Shown: positions 12,180 through 23,342, counted from the stretch's first letter. The stretch is DNA of 64,000 nucleotides from Atrina japonica (GCA_030159075.1 BROG01000368.1:186001-250000), one strand, 5' to 3'. Made by a program: numbers and translations. The notes: generated by a model from the sequence alone, not told the origin.

Positions 12180-13275
12180 CACCCTGTATCTCACCCTATC
12201 TACAGATCCACTGATATGTATTTCACCCTATCTACATACAATTTCCAATATGTATCTCATCTTATATGTATTTCATCCTATTAATAGAATACAGATCCTC
12301 TACGTATCTCACCCTATCTTCAGATCTAGATATGTATCTCACCCAATCTACATACAGATCCTAATATGTATTTCACCTTACATATACAGTAACAGATCCT
12401 TTCATATGTAATTCATCCTCAGATCCTTTGATATGTATTTCATCTTATCTACAGAATACAGATACTTTATGTATCTCAACCTATTTACAGATAATCTGAT
12501 ATGTACCTCATCCTATCCAAAGATCCTCTAATATGTATCTCACCTGATCTACTGATCCTGATATGTATCTCACCCTATCTACAAATCCTCTGATATGTAT
12601 CTCACCCTATCTACAGATCCTGATATGTATCTCATCTTATATATCTACAGTAACAAATCTTCTGATATGTATCTGATCCTCTACAGATCATCTTTGTATC
12701 TCATTTTATCTACAGATCCTCTATATGAATATCATCCTATATATAGATCCACTGATGTATCGCATCCCTATTCAAATATCCTCTATGTATCTTACCCTAT
12801 CTACAGATTCTATGCATCTCATCCTTTCTAAAGATCCACTGATATGTATCCCATCCCTATCTTCAGATCCTCTAATATGCATATATCTCATTCTATTATA
12901 CATGTAACTCTTCTGATATGAATATCACCCTATCTACAGATCCTATTTATATCTCATCATACCTACAGATCCTGAAATGTATCCCATCCCTATTTACAGA
13001 TCCTTAATGTATACATGTATATATCACCCCATTACACATGTAGCTCCTCTGATATGTATCCCACCCTATCTATATATTCTCTATGTATCTCATCCTATCT
13101 ACAGATCCTCTGTGAATCTCATCCTAACTACTGATCCTCTAATATGTATATATCTCATCTCATTATACATGTAGCTCCTCTGATGTGTATCTCACCCTAT
13201 CTATAGCTCCTCTAACATATCGCTGACCCTACCATCAGCGCCTTTAAAATATATTTCACCCTATCCACATATCCT
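11262..13275. repeat. 2-kb minisatellite, unit about 30-33 bp
   Basis: Variant units of the type GATCCTCTGATATGTATCTC plus ACCCTATCTACA run for some 60 copies. The array is purest at 11540-11730. It is interrupted at about 11990-12180 by TA repeats and at several points by TACATGTA. All open frames here are by-products of the unit. Confidence 0.93.
11992..12180. repeat. (TA)n block within the minisatellite
   Basis: Two long TA runs separated by about 50 bp of imperfect TA-rich sequence. They probably expanded from the TATGTA of a unit. Confidence 0.92.
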
Positions 13276-13607
13276 TTGAAACATGAATGAATAATTTTTG
13301 TTACCTACATGTATACCAAAGTAGGAAACAATATATTGATTCAAAACACTTTCTGTCATGTGACTTTCATCATGATCATTAGAAGATCATAATCAAGGGA
13401 CAGACAGATAAATACAGGAGTTGAAGGATTTCAAAAAGCAGAATCTGTGCTGTTGCTGAACAGCTACTAACTTTGTATGTACTTTATATGTAACACTCAG
13501 GTCTAAGCCAGATTTTGCTTGATGCAGGAACAGCCACTAACTTCATATACACATAAATGTACAATGTACCTGCTGAATAACGATCAGGTGTGAGATATTG
13601 TCTGATT
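13276..13607. other. No gene recognised
   Basis: Short duplicated phrases (GAACAGCTACTAACTT and GAACAGCCACTAACTT, about 70 bp apart) only. Confidence 0.45.
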
Positions 13608-13850
13608 TGCATTAGGTGGCAGGGTGGAGTGAACTTTAATTATAATACATATGACTTTACCCACTTGTCTGTTATGACAGGCTGCACAGGAAATATGTTA
13701 TATTCTGCACTGGATGCTTTCTTATTTATGATGACAAGTAGGATTGATTACTCTAGTCAGTGTAATTCTTATGTTAGGATTTATTACCTAAAATTTAAAC
13801 TTGTCCGGGTCAAGAAAGGGTTCATGAGACTCCATCCCACCAGATTATAT
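13608..13850. mobile_element. MITE, family E copy
   Basis: Left end GGTGGCAGGGTGGAGT and right end ACTCCATCCCACC are inverted. The interior GTCCGGGTCAAGAAAGGGTT is shared with 7845 and, inverted, with 55806-55990. The 103-residue open frame here lies inside the element. Confidence 0.65.
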
Positions 13851-14450
13851 ATATTTTACTATAGATTTGAAAATGATAGTAATGATACTATTGACTTGTG
13901 AATACAACTCTGACACTTACTGCCAGTGGTGGTACAATAATTTAGTACAATATTTGTAATATTTATCTTTATCTTGATGTGTTGATACTAAAACGTCATG
14001 TACCATACAAATATACATGTTTGTTTTATTTAATGCCAAGATAATTAAATAATTAAAAGTCAAGACAAAGTGAACTAATGATGCAACAAGATAAACACTA
14101 TGTATCATAACTGGCCAATAAATCTTCAGTATAACAGGGTCAGCTATACAGTCAAAACAGGACATCCTTCTCAGAATTATGAACTTAACTGTAATCTGCT
14201 CAACAGGATTCTATTACACTGTCAATGAGCTTCTAACAGAGTAAAAGTACAGGGCTGATTTAGTGACTACCTGAAGTAACAATCTAAAGAGAATAAAGCA
14301 CATGTAACTGATTATTTTCTATCAATTACAGAGTGAGAAAAATGTACTCATCCACTCCTCCTGAATGAGTGAAAATGGCATGGCGACAAGTAGTACTCGT
14401 CCCAGTAATGTGTAATTTTTCACCTAGATTTTAACATATTACTTAGAGAT
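13851..14450. other. No feature recognised
   Basis: Nothing supported. Confidence 0.4.
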
Positions 14451-14570
14451 CATTATATGTGTTTTTTCATATCGGCCCGATATTATCCTGAGACCTCCAT
14501 ATCAGCCCAAGGGCTAATATGGGTCAAAGGATAATACCAGGATGATATGGAAAAACACATGTTATAATGG
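14451..14570. mobile_element. Long hairpin (MITE-like)
   Basis: Left arm ATATGTGTTTTTTCATATC and right arm GATATGGAAAAACACATGT are reverse complements. The pairing continues inward through the GATATTATCCTG / ATAATACCAGGAT words to a centre near GCCCAAGGGC. Degenerate related words recur to about 14860. Confidence 0.75.
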
Positions 14571-16329
14571 TTTTATCACATTTTTAAAGATATTAACAGC
14601 TTTAACAAAAAAGTTTCATAAAAATAAAGAACAATTGTATTATGTTAGCACTTGATTATTTATTCCATGCTGTTTGTGAACAGTATACAAAACTAACGTT
14701 GACGTCATTGTCTGACAGGAAGTGACATGCATAGCTCATGATGACATCATGGTCAGGGCTCATAACCGATATCAGTCAGGCTGAGGGGCAATATGGATTT
14801 TCTAGTTCCATATAGTCAAATATGATAACAGGGCCAATACCTGTGAACCATTTCTGATATTATCATATGCAAAATTGTGGTTATCACTGCCAAATATGTG
14901 ATAATTTATGCTATGGCCTCTAAAACTATGCATTAACAAAGTGCTTTCAAATTCCTTTATTGCAATTTTAATTAATTATACATGTAAGTCACATATCACG
15001 AAAATCAAAGAACAGATAGTCTTAATGATTCCATTTAAGTTTATAGAAAAGTGGTACAAGCTGAAGGTGGCTAGGAATTAGTGATTTCAAAATTAATCGT
15101 CCCATAGGAAGAGTGATTTTCAAAATGTTTTTCTTAACCTAAATTAGCATGTTCGTGTACATGTGAACTGTAAGTTCTAAGGTAAAAAATTTCAACATTT
15201 TTATTAAGTCCTTCACTGGAAAATTTTTTCCAAATTCCAGATTTTAACCAATTACATGTACATGTAAGCTTAACAATCAGAGAATCCTCCAAATAAAATA
15301 TCTAAACTCATCATCAAAACCTTAGTTACATGTTAATCCACCTGAGACATAAGAATTCCCCGAGAGAATCTTTGTTGCTTTTTGTTTTTTCAATACATAA
15401 TTTTTGTGAATTCCTACCAAAGCAGAGTGCTGGCAACCATTTCTATCGTACTTTAAAAAAAAAGTAACCACAGTCAACTCTTTTATAACGGCACTTGATA
15501 TGACAGCATTTTTGGTTAAAGGCAGAAATTTCATGGGAACGAATTTACATCCATATTAATTTGTTTGATATAACATTATATGTGTTTTCCAGCACCGGCA
15601 GTGATTTTCGGCAACAAACATGCATTTTAACTGTCAAAATGACATGTAAGAACAGCAAAGCATAAAAAATGAAAAATTGTATCCATAATTTATTAGATTA
15701 ATGATAGAATGAAACTAACAATAAATCTTATTCATTTGGTGAAAATGAGTAGTGCACTCCTTTTTTTCCCCCCAAATTACAGAGGACAACCTATATGCAT
15801 ATAAATGACTTGTTTAATGGACATAACTAACATTTTTAAATAAACAAAAAATTACTGGTCAACAGGACCAGTGAATAAAGGAATTCCACTGGTCAAAGAA
15901 AATTTTTTACTGGTCAGTGTATATACACAATTGAAAAAAAATGGAAAATGACTGGCCATTTGGACCAGTTATCAGATAGATTTGACCAGACTTTTGTGAA
16001 ATTAACTGATTTTTCTGCCAAGACCGGTGAATTTACAAAACTCTGACATAATGGACAGAAATTCAGGTTCCTGTGGTCTGAAGATGTGATCAATTTGACA
16101 TAAAGTAAAATGAGCATATGGACTATTCACTAATACATGTACATCTCTAAATGTACTAATGTGTTGGTCATCACCAAGGTTGTAGTCAGGAAGTTTACAA
16201 ACATATATATATATATATCGCTGGTAAAAACCATGTCACATCAGATGTAATCTATAGGTGGTTATGAGTTATATTTAGTAACTAATGTCACTGATGTGTA
16301 ACCCATGACTGTATGTTTACATTGTCTTA
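14571..16329. other. Mostly unassigned; ACTGGTC-rich stretch
   Basis: 15850-16030 repeats ACTGGTC and GACCAGT in both orientations, resembling subterminal repeats of a decayed DNA transposon whose ends I could not fix. A short TA run lies at 16203-16218. No gene seen. Confidence 0.4.
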
Positions 16330-16678
16330 AATGTTAATGAACAATTCAACTTTTGGCGTCAAAACAATTACACAATTGTACTATATTCTACTTTTGGAAT
16401 GTTTTAGGATTCTTATTTCAAACAATGACACAAATTTGGTATCTATATTCTATTCTGTAGCAGACAGTTTTATTTGTTTACTTTTCGATCTTGTATCAGC
16501 TGTTTCTTATGATCGACCTTCACCTTGATTTTGTCATTTCATTTTTTTATGTCGCATCATGTCTATTTACCTATAAAATTTAGTACAGCGTCAGTTGCAT
16601 AGACAAAATAAAAGCATACGATGTGTCACAAAATAAGTGTTACCGTCACATCTGGCCAACCGGACAGGAATACACTCA

Positions 16679-16834
<156 letters not shown>

Positions 16835-16899
16835 TTATTTCGTCAACACAGCCTTAAAATCTAAACATTCTCCCTTAACTGTGTTTCTGTTGTCATTTT

Positions 16900-16950
16900 A
16901 TGAACTGGACGCCATTTTTGTTGTGGATTTAAAACGCATGCGCGTAGGTA
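16900..16950. promoter_or_regulatory. Promoter-like patch with YY1- and NRF1-type motifs
   Basis: GACGCCATTTTTG (reverse complement of the YY1 form AAAATGGCGTC) at 16908-16920, and CGCATGCGCG (NRF1-like) at 16935-16944, in a locally CpG-richer, repeat-free stretch. A donor-like TAG|GTAATA follows at 16947. No downstream coding exon was found on either strand, so the transcript, if any, is unknown. Confidence 0.4.
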
Positions 16951-17224
16951 ATACGTCCGAAACATCAATTTGCATAAATTGAATTCAAAAGATGTGGGTC
17001 TGTACACGTATTCATCACTGACTATTTTAAATAAAAAATTGTCTTTATATAAAACTCTTTGTCTCTAGAGCAGAATTTTATTCAAAATGGAATGGCATTA
17101 GAAGTAGCAAATCTATTCTTTTTTAAAAAATATGTAATCATATGTAAAATGATTTGTCTTTAACAAACACGACTTTCATGTTTTAAAATCAATAAGGCCC
17201 CAAGGAAAGCCTATATATCACATC

Positions 17225-17345
17225 AGCGTCGGAAGCAAATTGAAAGTGGGGGGCTAAACCAACTTAAAACACATATACACACACCAGAAATGTCAATTTT
17301 TAACACTAATGTCTATCTTTGCAAAAAAAAAGTGTTCCGACGCCA
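17225..17345 (+). mobile_element. MITE, family F copy 1
   Basis: Ends GCGTCGGAAGCAAATTGAAA and GTTCCGACGCC, an inverted repeat of about 9 bp. The interior matches copy 2 at 19956 on the opposite strand (GGGGGCTAAACCAACTTAAA, ATGTCTATCTTTGCA). Confidence 0.8.
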
Positions 17346-19540
17346 ATGTATCACATAAGTTGTTGTTGCTTTTCGGCATTTTGAGAAAAAAAAAATGAGA
17401 AAGGTCAGGATTTATATACTCATCAAGGGTGCAGGACAAGGGGCAGCGGGGGCACGTGCCAATCCTGGGTCACAAGTATGTTTGACACCCCCCAACTTTT
17501 GACGTAATTTCTTTTATCACACAGCCATAATTTTTTTTAAATACTTGATTTTTTTCAAAGCAGTAGTTATAATTCTTGAATAATTGATTTTCCGGAATCC
17601 GAACTTATTATTACCAAAATTTTCGCCCCTCAATACGCTCGGCCAAAAACAATTACATTATATATACCCTTAATTCCTTCTGAATTAATCCATCAGCGAT
17701 ATTTTTAACGATAAAAAGGTTATATTCAATGTATGGGGGATAATGGGGCAAAATTCTGTCCCGATTTTAGTAACTTTTTTGCTGAACTAACCTTCTGTTG
17801 AGAAGGATAACCAAAGTGATATTTTTCTATGAGTATTTTCGCGTCTGGATGCAGAAAAAAAGGATCCCAAATTAAAAAAAAAATCCGAAATATGTGCTGT
17901 GATGAAGGAGAGAGTGCCGCCTATAGTTGTTGAAATAGGTGTAAAACCTTTCATGTTTCAATTAAACACAAATTACCAAATATTTTCGCTCCTCGCTCCG
18001 CTCGGCGACTTTATTTAAGATTTACACCACTCCAACTGGAAATCATCACTCTACTATTGATGAGGTATGCATTGCAAACACAGTTTTAATTTAAGTTTAA
18101 AGTTCTTAATTTTTGAAGGATAAACAAGCTTAATTAATGTCACCCGCCTCAATCCTAACCCCTTTCAAAACCACCTTTGGATTTGCTTCCTACACCGCTG
18201 CACAAAAGAACGCACCATTTTCACGCGCATAATATCTTGTCCCCACCAAAAAAAAAAAAAAGTCCTGGATCCGGCCCTGTAATCCATTCTCAATACTTTG
18301 ACGGTTGTGCCCCCCCACACACACACACAAACACTTTTCTGGACCCAGCTACGCCACTGCTCATGATTTTATATATTAATTTGTATGCCTAACTATTCAG
18401 TAAACTGAGTGTTATCATTCAAATACCATCCTACCCCATTATACCATTATATACGACGATATATAAAGCCTAATAATTTTGTTTGTTTGGGGAGGGGGGG
18501 CTTGATTATTTTAAATAGGCCTACTCAACCAGCAATAAAGGCTTTACATATCCCAAAATGAATCGACAACCGCTGGTCAAAATCAGAGCTTCATTCAGAG
18601 TCCACAGGTGCCCATACGATGTCCCCAATAAACCAGACGGAACTCAAATGTGTACTTTTTACAAACACTTAAACCCGCTGAATGTTAATGAAACTGTCTT
18701 TCTGTGTTTAAAATTATGGCGCTGAAAAAAATTAACTGTTAATGAAAAATATTTTACACCTCTCTCTCTCTGAAAAAAAAAGAACGATATCTGAGCAATT
18801 TAAAAATGTTTACATTGATTAACTAAGGCTGTTTAATCCCGTCGATTTCTGACATTCATTCAATTCATCTATATGGAACAGAATTGAACAGAAAAAGTAG
18901 GTACACATCCCCATCCCCGTTATATTCGAATGCTTCGGCATATAGATCTATATATAACCTGCACGTGATCATTGTCCTTGGTTATACAGGATAAGAGAGT
19001 AAAATGATATTTTTAAATATCGTGTATATTTATTGTAACGCGTGTACAATTGATTTGTATTTTCTCTGTATTTTTTTGTGAAATGCTAGAATAAAATGAA
19101 TTAAAGTGAAAGAAAATAATATTGCCTTAGGGATGAACACCAAATGTATCACAATAAAGGATAGACGTCATATATAGGCGTAAAAGGAAGTCATTGTTAC
19201 AACAACAATTTAATTATTATAGGTCATTTACAATGTGCAATTTCAATGCAATATTAATTTCTTTAACAAACTACTAGCACCATTTATACATTGCCTTTTA
19301 TTCTGACGGATAAAACGCCAACAAACAATCGCATTCAGTTTAAATGTGCGTGGTTGAATGCAGTTTACGCCCCGACATTATGATTTTAAACTGGGATGAA
19401 TATTTTGCCGGTTACAGATGACTTAATATACCTTAATACATACGCCGAGTTATACATGTGTAGTATCTAAAGCCACTGCAGTAAAGACCATTTCATATAC
19501 TCCATATATCTTCCGTGACGTGAAATACTGGTTATCCTTG
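17346..19540. other. Fragmented repeats, no gene
   Basis: Contains poly-purine runs, CTCGCTCCGCTCGGCGAC near 17991 and CTGGATCCGGCCCTG near 18265, words typical of decayed invertebrate repeats, and a short G tract at 18490-18500. No coding exon supported. Confidence 0.4.
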
Positions 19541-19635
19541 TGTCATGTTTTAATTTTTGAATTTACTCTGAGGGGGGGGGGGGGGGGGGGGGGGGGTAAA
19601 AAATTAAAACATGACAAGTTTGAATTTACTCTGAT

Positions 19636-19711
<76 letters not shown>

Positions 19712-19812
19712 TAATACAAAAATTAAAACATGACAAGTTGTCATGTTTTAAATACATAATTTTTGTATTTACCCCCCCCCCCTCAGAGTAAATTCAAAAA
19801 TTAAAACATGAC
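19541..19812. repeat. Cluster of inverted-repeat units with expanded G tracts
   Basis: Three related units. Unit 1 (19541-19617) runs from TGTCATGTTTTAATTTTTGA through G25 to AAATTAAAACATGACA. Unit 2 has a 76-bp G tract (19636-19711, one A). Unit 3 (about 19737-19812) is inverted with 11 C. Each G tract sits after TTTACTCTGA. Confidence 0.85.
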
Positions 19813-19955
19813 ACTTGACTCAGCTCAAACGTCAAGAGTTCTGCAAAAGAACAACAGTATATCTGAGAATTTGTTTTTAAAATTTACCTCGATTTGTCTC
19901 ATTTAAAGGAAATCAGATGTCAAGTATAAACAACGAAATTCACATACACATCATA

Positions 19956-20128
19956 GGCGTCGGAACCGGGGGGCTAGTGGGGCTTAGCCCCCCCCCCCCC
20001 CCCCCCCCAATTTTTGTGCAAAGATAGACATAGGTGTTAAAAATTGGGGCTTAGCCCCAGACGTTTCTGGCGTGTGTGTGTGTTTTAAGTTGGTTTAGCC
20101 CCCGACTTTCAATTTGCTTCCGACGCTT
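19956..20128 (-). mobile_element. MITE, family F copy 2
   Basis: Ends GGCGTCGGAACC and CTTCCGACGC. On the minus strand it matches copy 1, with extra GGGGCTTAGCCCC palindromes and an expanded C run (19989-20008). Confidence 0.8.
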
Positions 20129-20130
20129 AT

Positions 20131-20322
20131 GCACATTGTTGTCATATACAGGCAAATACATAACAGAGTATCCGATTTCTTTAACATCCTAAATGCACAT
20201 TGTCGTCATATACAGGCAAACACATAACAGAGTCTCCGATTTCTTTAACATCCTAAATGCACATTGTCGTCATATACAGGCAAATACATAACAGAGTCTC
20301 CGATTTCTTTAACATCCTAAAT
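20131..20322 (+). repeat. Three tandem 64-bp repeats
   Basis: Units start at GCACATTG (20131, 20195, 20259) and end CATCCTAAAT. They differ by only two or three bases, so the duplication is recent. The array begins immediately after MITE F copy 2. Confidence 0.95.
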
Positions 20323-20426
20323 GCACATTTTGTTCAGATAAGGTTGACAGAAACACAAACAAGTGTACTCTATGTAATTTTTCATTTAATATTTTACCTG
20401 TAGCAGCGATATTATGATGCTTGATT

Positions 20427-20862
<436 letters not shown>

Positions 20863-20874
20863 AGTTTGTTTTTG

Positions 20875-20925
20875 TGTTTAAGGGGCATTAGCTGTTAAGA
20901 TATTTAGATTTTTTGCTACATTATG
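20875..20925 (+). mobile_element. Truncated head of a second family A MITE
   Basis: TTAAGGGGCATTAGCTGTTA, then sequence that leaves the family at a GT microsatellite (20923-20979). Confidence 0.6.
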
Positions 20926-20979
20926 TGTGTGTGTGTATGTGCGTGTGTGTGTGCGTGTGTGTGTGTGCGCGTGTGTGTG
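20923..20979. repeat. Imperfect (GT)n microsatellite
   Basis: TG units with interspersed TATG and GCGTG variants. Confidence 0.9.
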
Positions 20980-21419
20980 TCCACAATTAAGAGTGGAAAT
21001 AATTCATGTATGATTAATATAGATTGAATGCCCATTCTATATATATTTTTATTTATATATTTATTTATTTATTTATAGTAAGTTACACATTTAACAAAAG
21101 TGTTATTAGGCAATCGTATGTTTCACCTTGCACCCACTTAAAACAAAACGTAATTTGTTTATTTGGTGGGTTTTGTTATTGAAACTTCTTCGTGTGATCC
21201 AAACTATATATAAATTCATAATCTTCTTTCATAAGCCACGGATACATTGTTATGTAAACATTTTAACCTTGATTTCATAATAATATCTGTAGTGTAAACC
21301 GTGGGAAAACATAGTAAAAGTTGTAACACCTTTGACACGAGTAATCGAGAAATTAGGACACGTCATGCCATAAAAGGGATAACTTATCTATTATTCACAT
21401 TAATAGTGCCTGCCCTACT

Positions 21420-21641
21420 CCCATATATGGAGGTGAGTCATGAAATATTGATAACGTCATTTGCATAATAATGGATTTCCGCTTACGTAGTAAAACCCGT
21501 GGTTTAACAGAAATCGAAAATTACCTTATTTGGAAATCTCCGGAGATTTCCGTCGTTTAGAAACTTCGGGAGAAAAAGAGAATTGACCAATGAAAATCCT
21601 CGTTCAGTACTCGATCAGTAGAGTATTGTTGTGTTATAGTA
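21420..21641 (+). promoter_or_regulatory. CBFB: Likely CBFB promoter region
   Basis: The stretch upstream of exon 1 lacks the repeats seen further out. It holds a perfect 20-bp palindrome (21532-21551), a CCAAT box (21587-21591, GACCAATGA) and an initiator-like TCAGTA at 21604-21609. No TATA box is placed properly. Transcription starting near 21606 would give a leader of about 36 nt to the upstream in-frame ATG or 120 nt to the conserved ATG. Assignment rests on motif spacing only; no transcript evidence is available. Confidence 0.55.
21532..21551. promoter_or_regulatory. Perfect 20-bp palindrome in CBFB promoter
   Basis: GGAAATCTCCGGAGATTTCC reads identically on both strands. Each half resembles a Rel/NF-kB-type decamer (GGAAATCTCC), and the centre is TCCGGA. 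It lies 174 bp before the conserved ATG. The palindrome is seen directly; a protein-binding role is inference. Confidence 0.6.
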
Positions 21642-21725
21642 ATGAATGAAGTGGCTTTAGTAAGCATGCTGTCACTTCTAACGAACACGTTCTGCTGTAA
21701 AGTTGGATTTAATTATACGACAAAT
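21642..21725 (+). other. In-frame 28-codon extension upstream of CBFB start
   Basis: Between an ATG at 21642 and the conserved start lie 28 sense codons, residues MNEVALVSMLSLLTNTFCCK then VGFNYTTN, without a stop. The middle is hydrophobic, like a weak signal or targeting peptide. If transcription starts at the initiator near 21606, this is the first AUG (G at -3). Family members known to me start at MPRVV, so the simplest reading is 5' UTR. An N-terminally extended isoform is the alternative. Confidence 0.4.
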
Positions 21726-21803
21726 ATGCCAAGAGTTGTGCCTGATCAGAGATCAACTTTTGAGAATGATGAACTTTTCCGAAAACTTAGTAGAGAATGT
21801 GAG
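21726..21803 (+). CDS. CBFB: CBFB exon 1, residues 1-26
   Basis: Encodes MPRVVPDQRSTFENDELFRK followed by LSRECE. It is nearly identical to the N-terminus of vertebrate CBF-beta, including the first-residue motif MPRVVPDQRS, and this is why 21726 is chosen as start. The ATG has A at -3. The frame stays open upstream to a stop at 21591-21593, with in-frame ATGs at 21642 and 21666, so a 28-residue longer form is possible. The exon ends GAG|GTTAGC in phase 0. Unspliced reading runs 25 codons into intron 1 to a stop at 21879, and those codons do not look conserved. This segment forms the first strand and helix of the CBF-beta fold, which faces the Runt domain. Confidence 0.95.
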
Positions 21804-21965
21804 GTTAGCGTTTATCTTCATACTATTAAAGAGGAAACGTGTGTATTCACCTTGCTTAATGGTGCACCGTATGTAGTTTAAAACGGCCCGACATGGAGTT
21901 ATAACCCCGGATCGTTGTCTATCAGGAAATGATATTTACTGTGGATTTTTAATCTTATATTTCAG
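21804..21965 (+). other. CBFB intron 1 (162 bp)
   Basis: Donor GTTAGC, acceptor TTATATTTCAG. No repeat is seen in it. It is the only short intron of the main gene. Confidence 0.9.
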
Positions 21966-22052
21966 GTAAAATATACAGGATTTAGGGATCGACCGCTTGA
22001 GGAAAGACAACTTCGCTTTCAAACGGAGTGTCGAGAAGGTCACGCCGATTTA
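21966..22052 (+). CDS. CBFB: CBFB exon 2, residues 27-55
   Basis: Encodes VKYTGFRDRPLEERQLRFQT followed by ECREGHADL. The block KYTGFRDRP.EERQ.RFQ..C is a hallmark of CBF-beta. Both ends are in phase 0: acceptor TTTCAG|GTA and donor TTA|GTAAGT (strong). The 29 codons equal the human exon length. The segment carries part of the helix and strand surface of the alpha/beta fold that packs on the Runt domain. Confidence 0.96.
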
Positions 22053-23342
22053 GTAAGTATAAAAACTACACAACTTTCGGTCTGGTGAAAATGTTGGCTA
22101 TCAACTAAGTTACTATATTTATAATGACACTTCCCGTAAGTGTGTTTACTGCGCATATTCTTTTCCGCTTCTCGATGTTAGTCAGGATACACATTTGTAT
22201 GTATGTTGTTCTTAAAACGTGTGTTTGTATAATGACTAAACATATAACTTTTATCATAATCAAAGTTGTCCAGCCGATGATTAAACTCAAAATATTGCTA
22301 TGTAATTGCCCACAAAAGTTAAGGAAATAATAAATATTTATATCGTTGGTTTTATTTCATGCCATTCATTCGTCCGTTTATTTTATCCAAGTTAATTAAA
22401 CATATTTGGACCGATCTTAACGTTGTATTGTTAAGAGGGTTACCTACATAAAAACCGTTAGTAATCATTTTCGGCACATACTACTATAGAAGCTTGGCCG
22501 CACCCAGGAAATAGCTAACATTCAAACCCACAATATAAGAATATTAACATTAAATCAAGGAAAGGCAATAAATGGCGGGAAGGATGTCGGACACTCAAAG
22601 TAGGCCTACTTTTCGGTTATTTTTCAAAGTTTCTGTTGAATTTACTATACCTTCTATTCCTAAGTTTTATAAGTTTATAAGAAATCCGAATTATTCTTCA
22701 AGAAAAGCAATGTACGGGTGTCGGTTAGATTCCGCACCCGGAGTAATTTCGGTATTTGTAAGAAATTTAGGTTGCTTGCAAGTATTTGTAGCATCGACAA
22801 GTATTGGTAAGTTATCACATTTCAAACAAAGATATTAAGAAACTAACATGAACGGTCAAGTTTCGACTCAAGAATTTGTAATAAAGCACTCCGTTTTCAA
22901 TATCAAACTTTCAAAATACACTCGCCAAAACTTGATTTTCGATACTGATATTTATTGTAAGATATAGATTGATTTATCTTGATCAATATTAGTTGCTATT
23001 TTAGTCTTTTCAAGTACCCAAAATACTTGGTGCCGAAATTTCCGTAGACCACCCACCCTCCGTCGAGCGTTTGGTGAGATTACAGATTTGACGAAAAAAT
23101 CCCTATTTTCACGACTGAATATTTTTTATTTGTGAACAATTTTATTAAAATATGCACAATGTAACGAAACTCCATCTCGGAAAACTGTCATGTTTTAATT
23201 TTTGACATGACAGAACGTCCATTAATCCGAAATGCACGTTCCTATTGAAGTGTTTGTGTTATACAATTATTAACTTTTTGTTGAAATTGAAGTCCAGACG
23301 AATAGAAAACAAATTAATTTTATTTTACTTTTTATTTTACAG
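22053..23342 (+). other. CBFB intron 2 (1.29 kb)
   Basis: Strong donor GTAAGTAT, acceptor TTTATTTTACAG. Apart from a 29-bp palindrome at 23185-23213, related to the inverted repeats at 19.5-19.8 kb, I see no recognisable element. A few unsupported open frames in it (for example 22572-22838) look non-conserved. Confidence 0.85.
23185..23213. repeat. Solo palindrome related to the 19.5-kb G-tract repeats
   Basis: The outer 8 bases CTGTCATG and CATGACAG are reverse complements. The left part TGTCATGTTTTAATTTTTGA is the same 20-mer that begins the repeat cluster at 19541. It may be a minimal or collapsed copy of that element, without the G tract. Confidence 0.6.

Noticed and set aside
11262..13275. 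CRISPR-like or repeat-protein array
   Set aside because: No spacers; degenerate minisatellite with TA expansion.
13590..13901. 103-codon frame
   Set aside because: Lies almost wholly inside MITE family E.
16908..16920. Start of a minus-strand gene at the ATGGCG of the YY1-like site
   Set aside because: The frame ends after five codons (MASSS) and no donor follows that would rescue it.
21804..21881. Exon 1 reading on into intron 1 as the true C-terminus
   Set aside because: The 25 extra codons are unlike CBF-beta, whereas splicing at 21804 continues the family sequence exactly.
22572..22838. 88-codon frame in intron 2
   Set aside because: No similarity to known proteins that I recognise; the CBFB reading frame needs no exon here.
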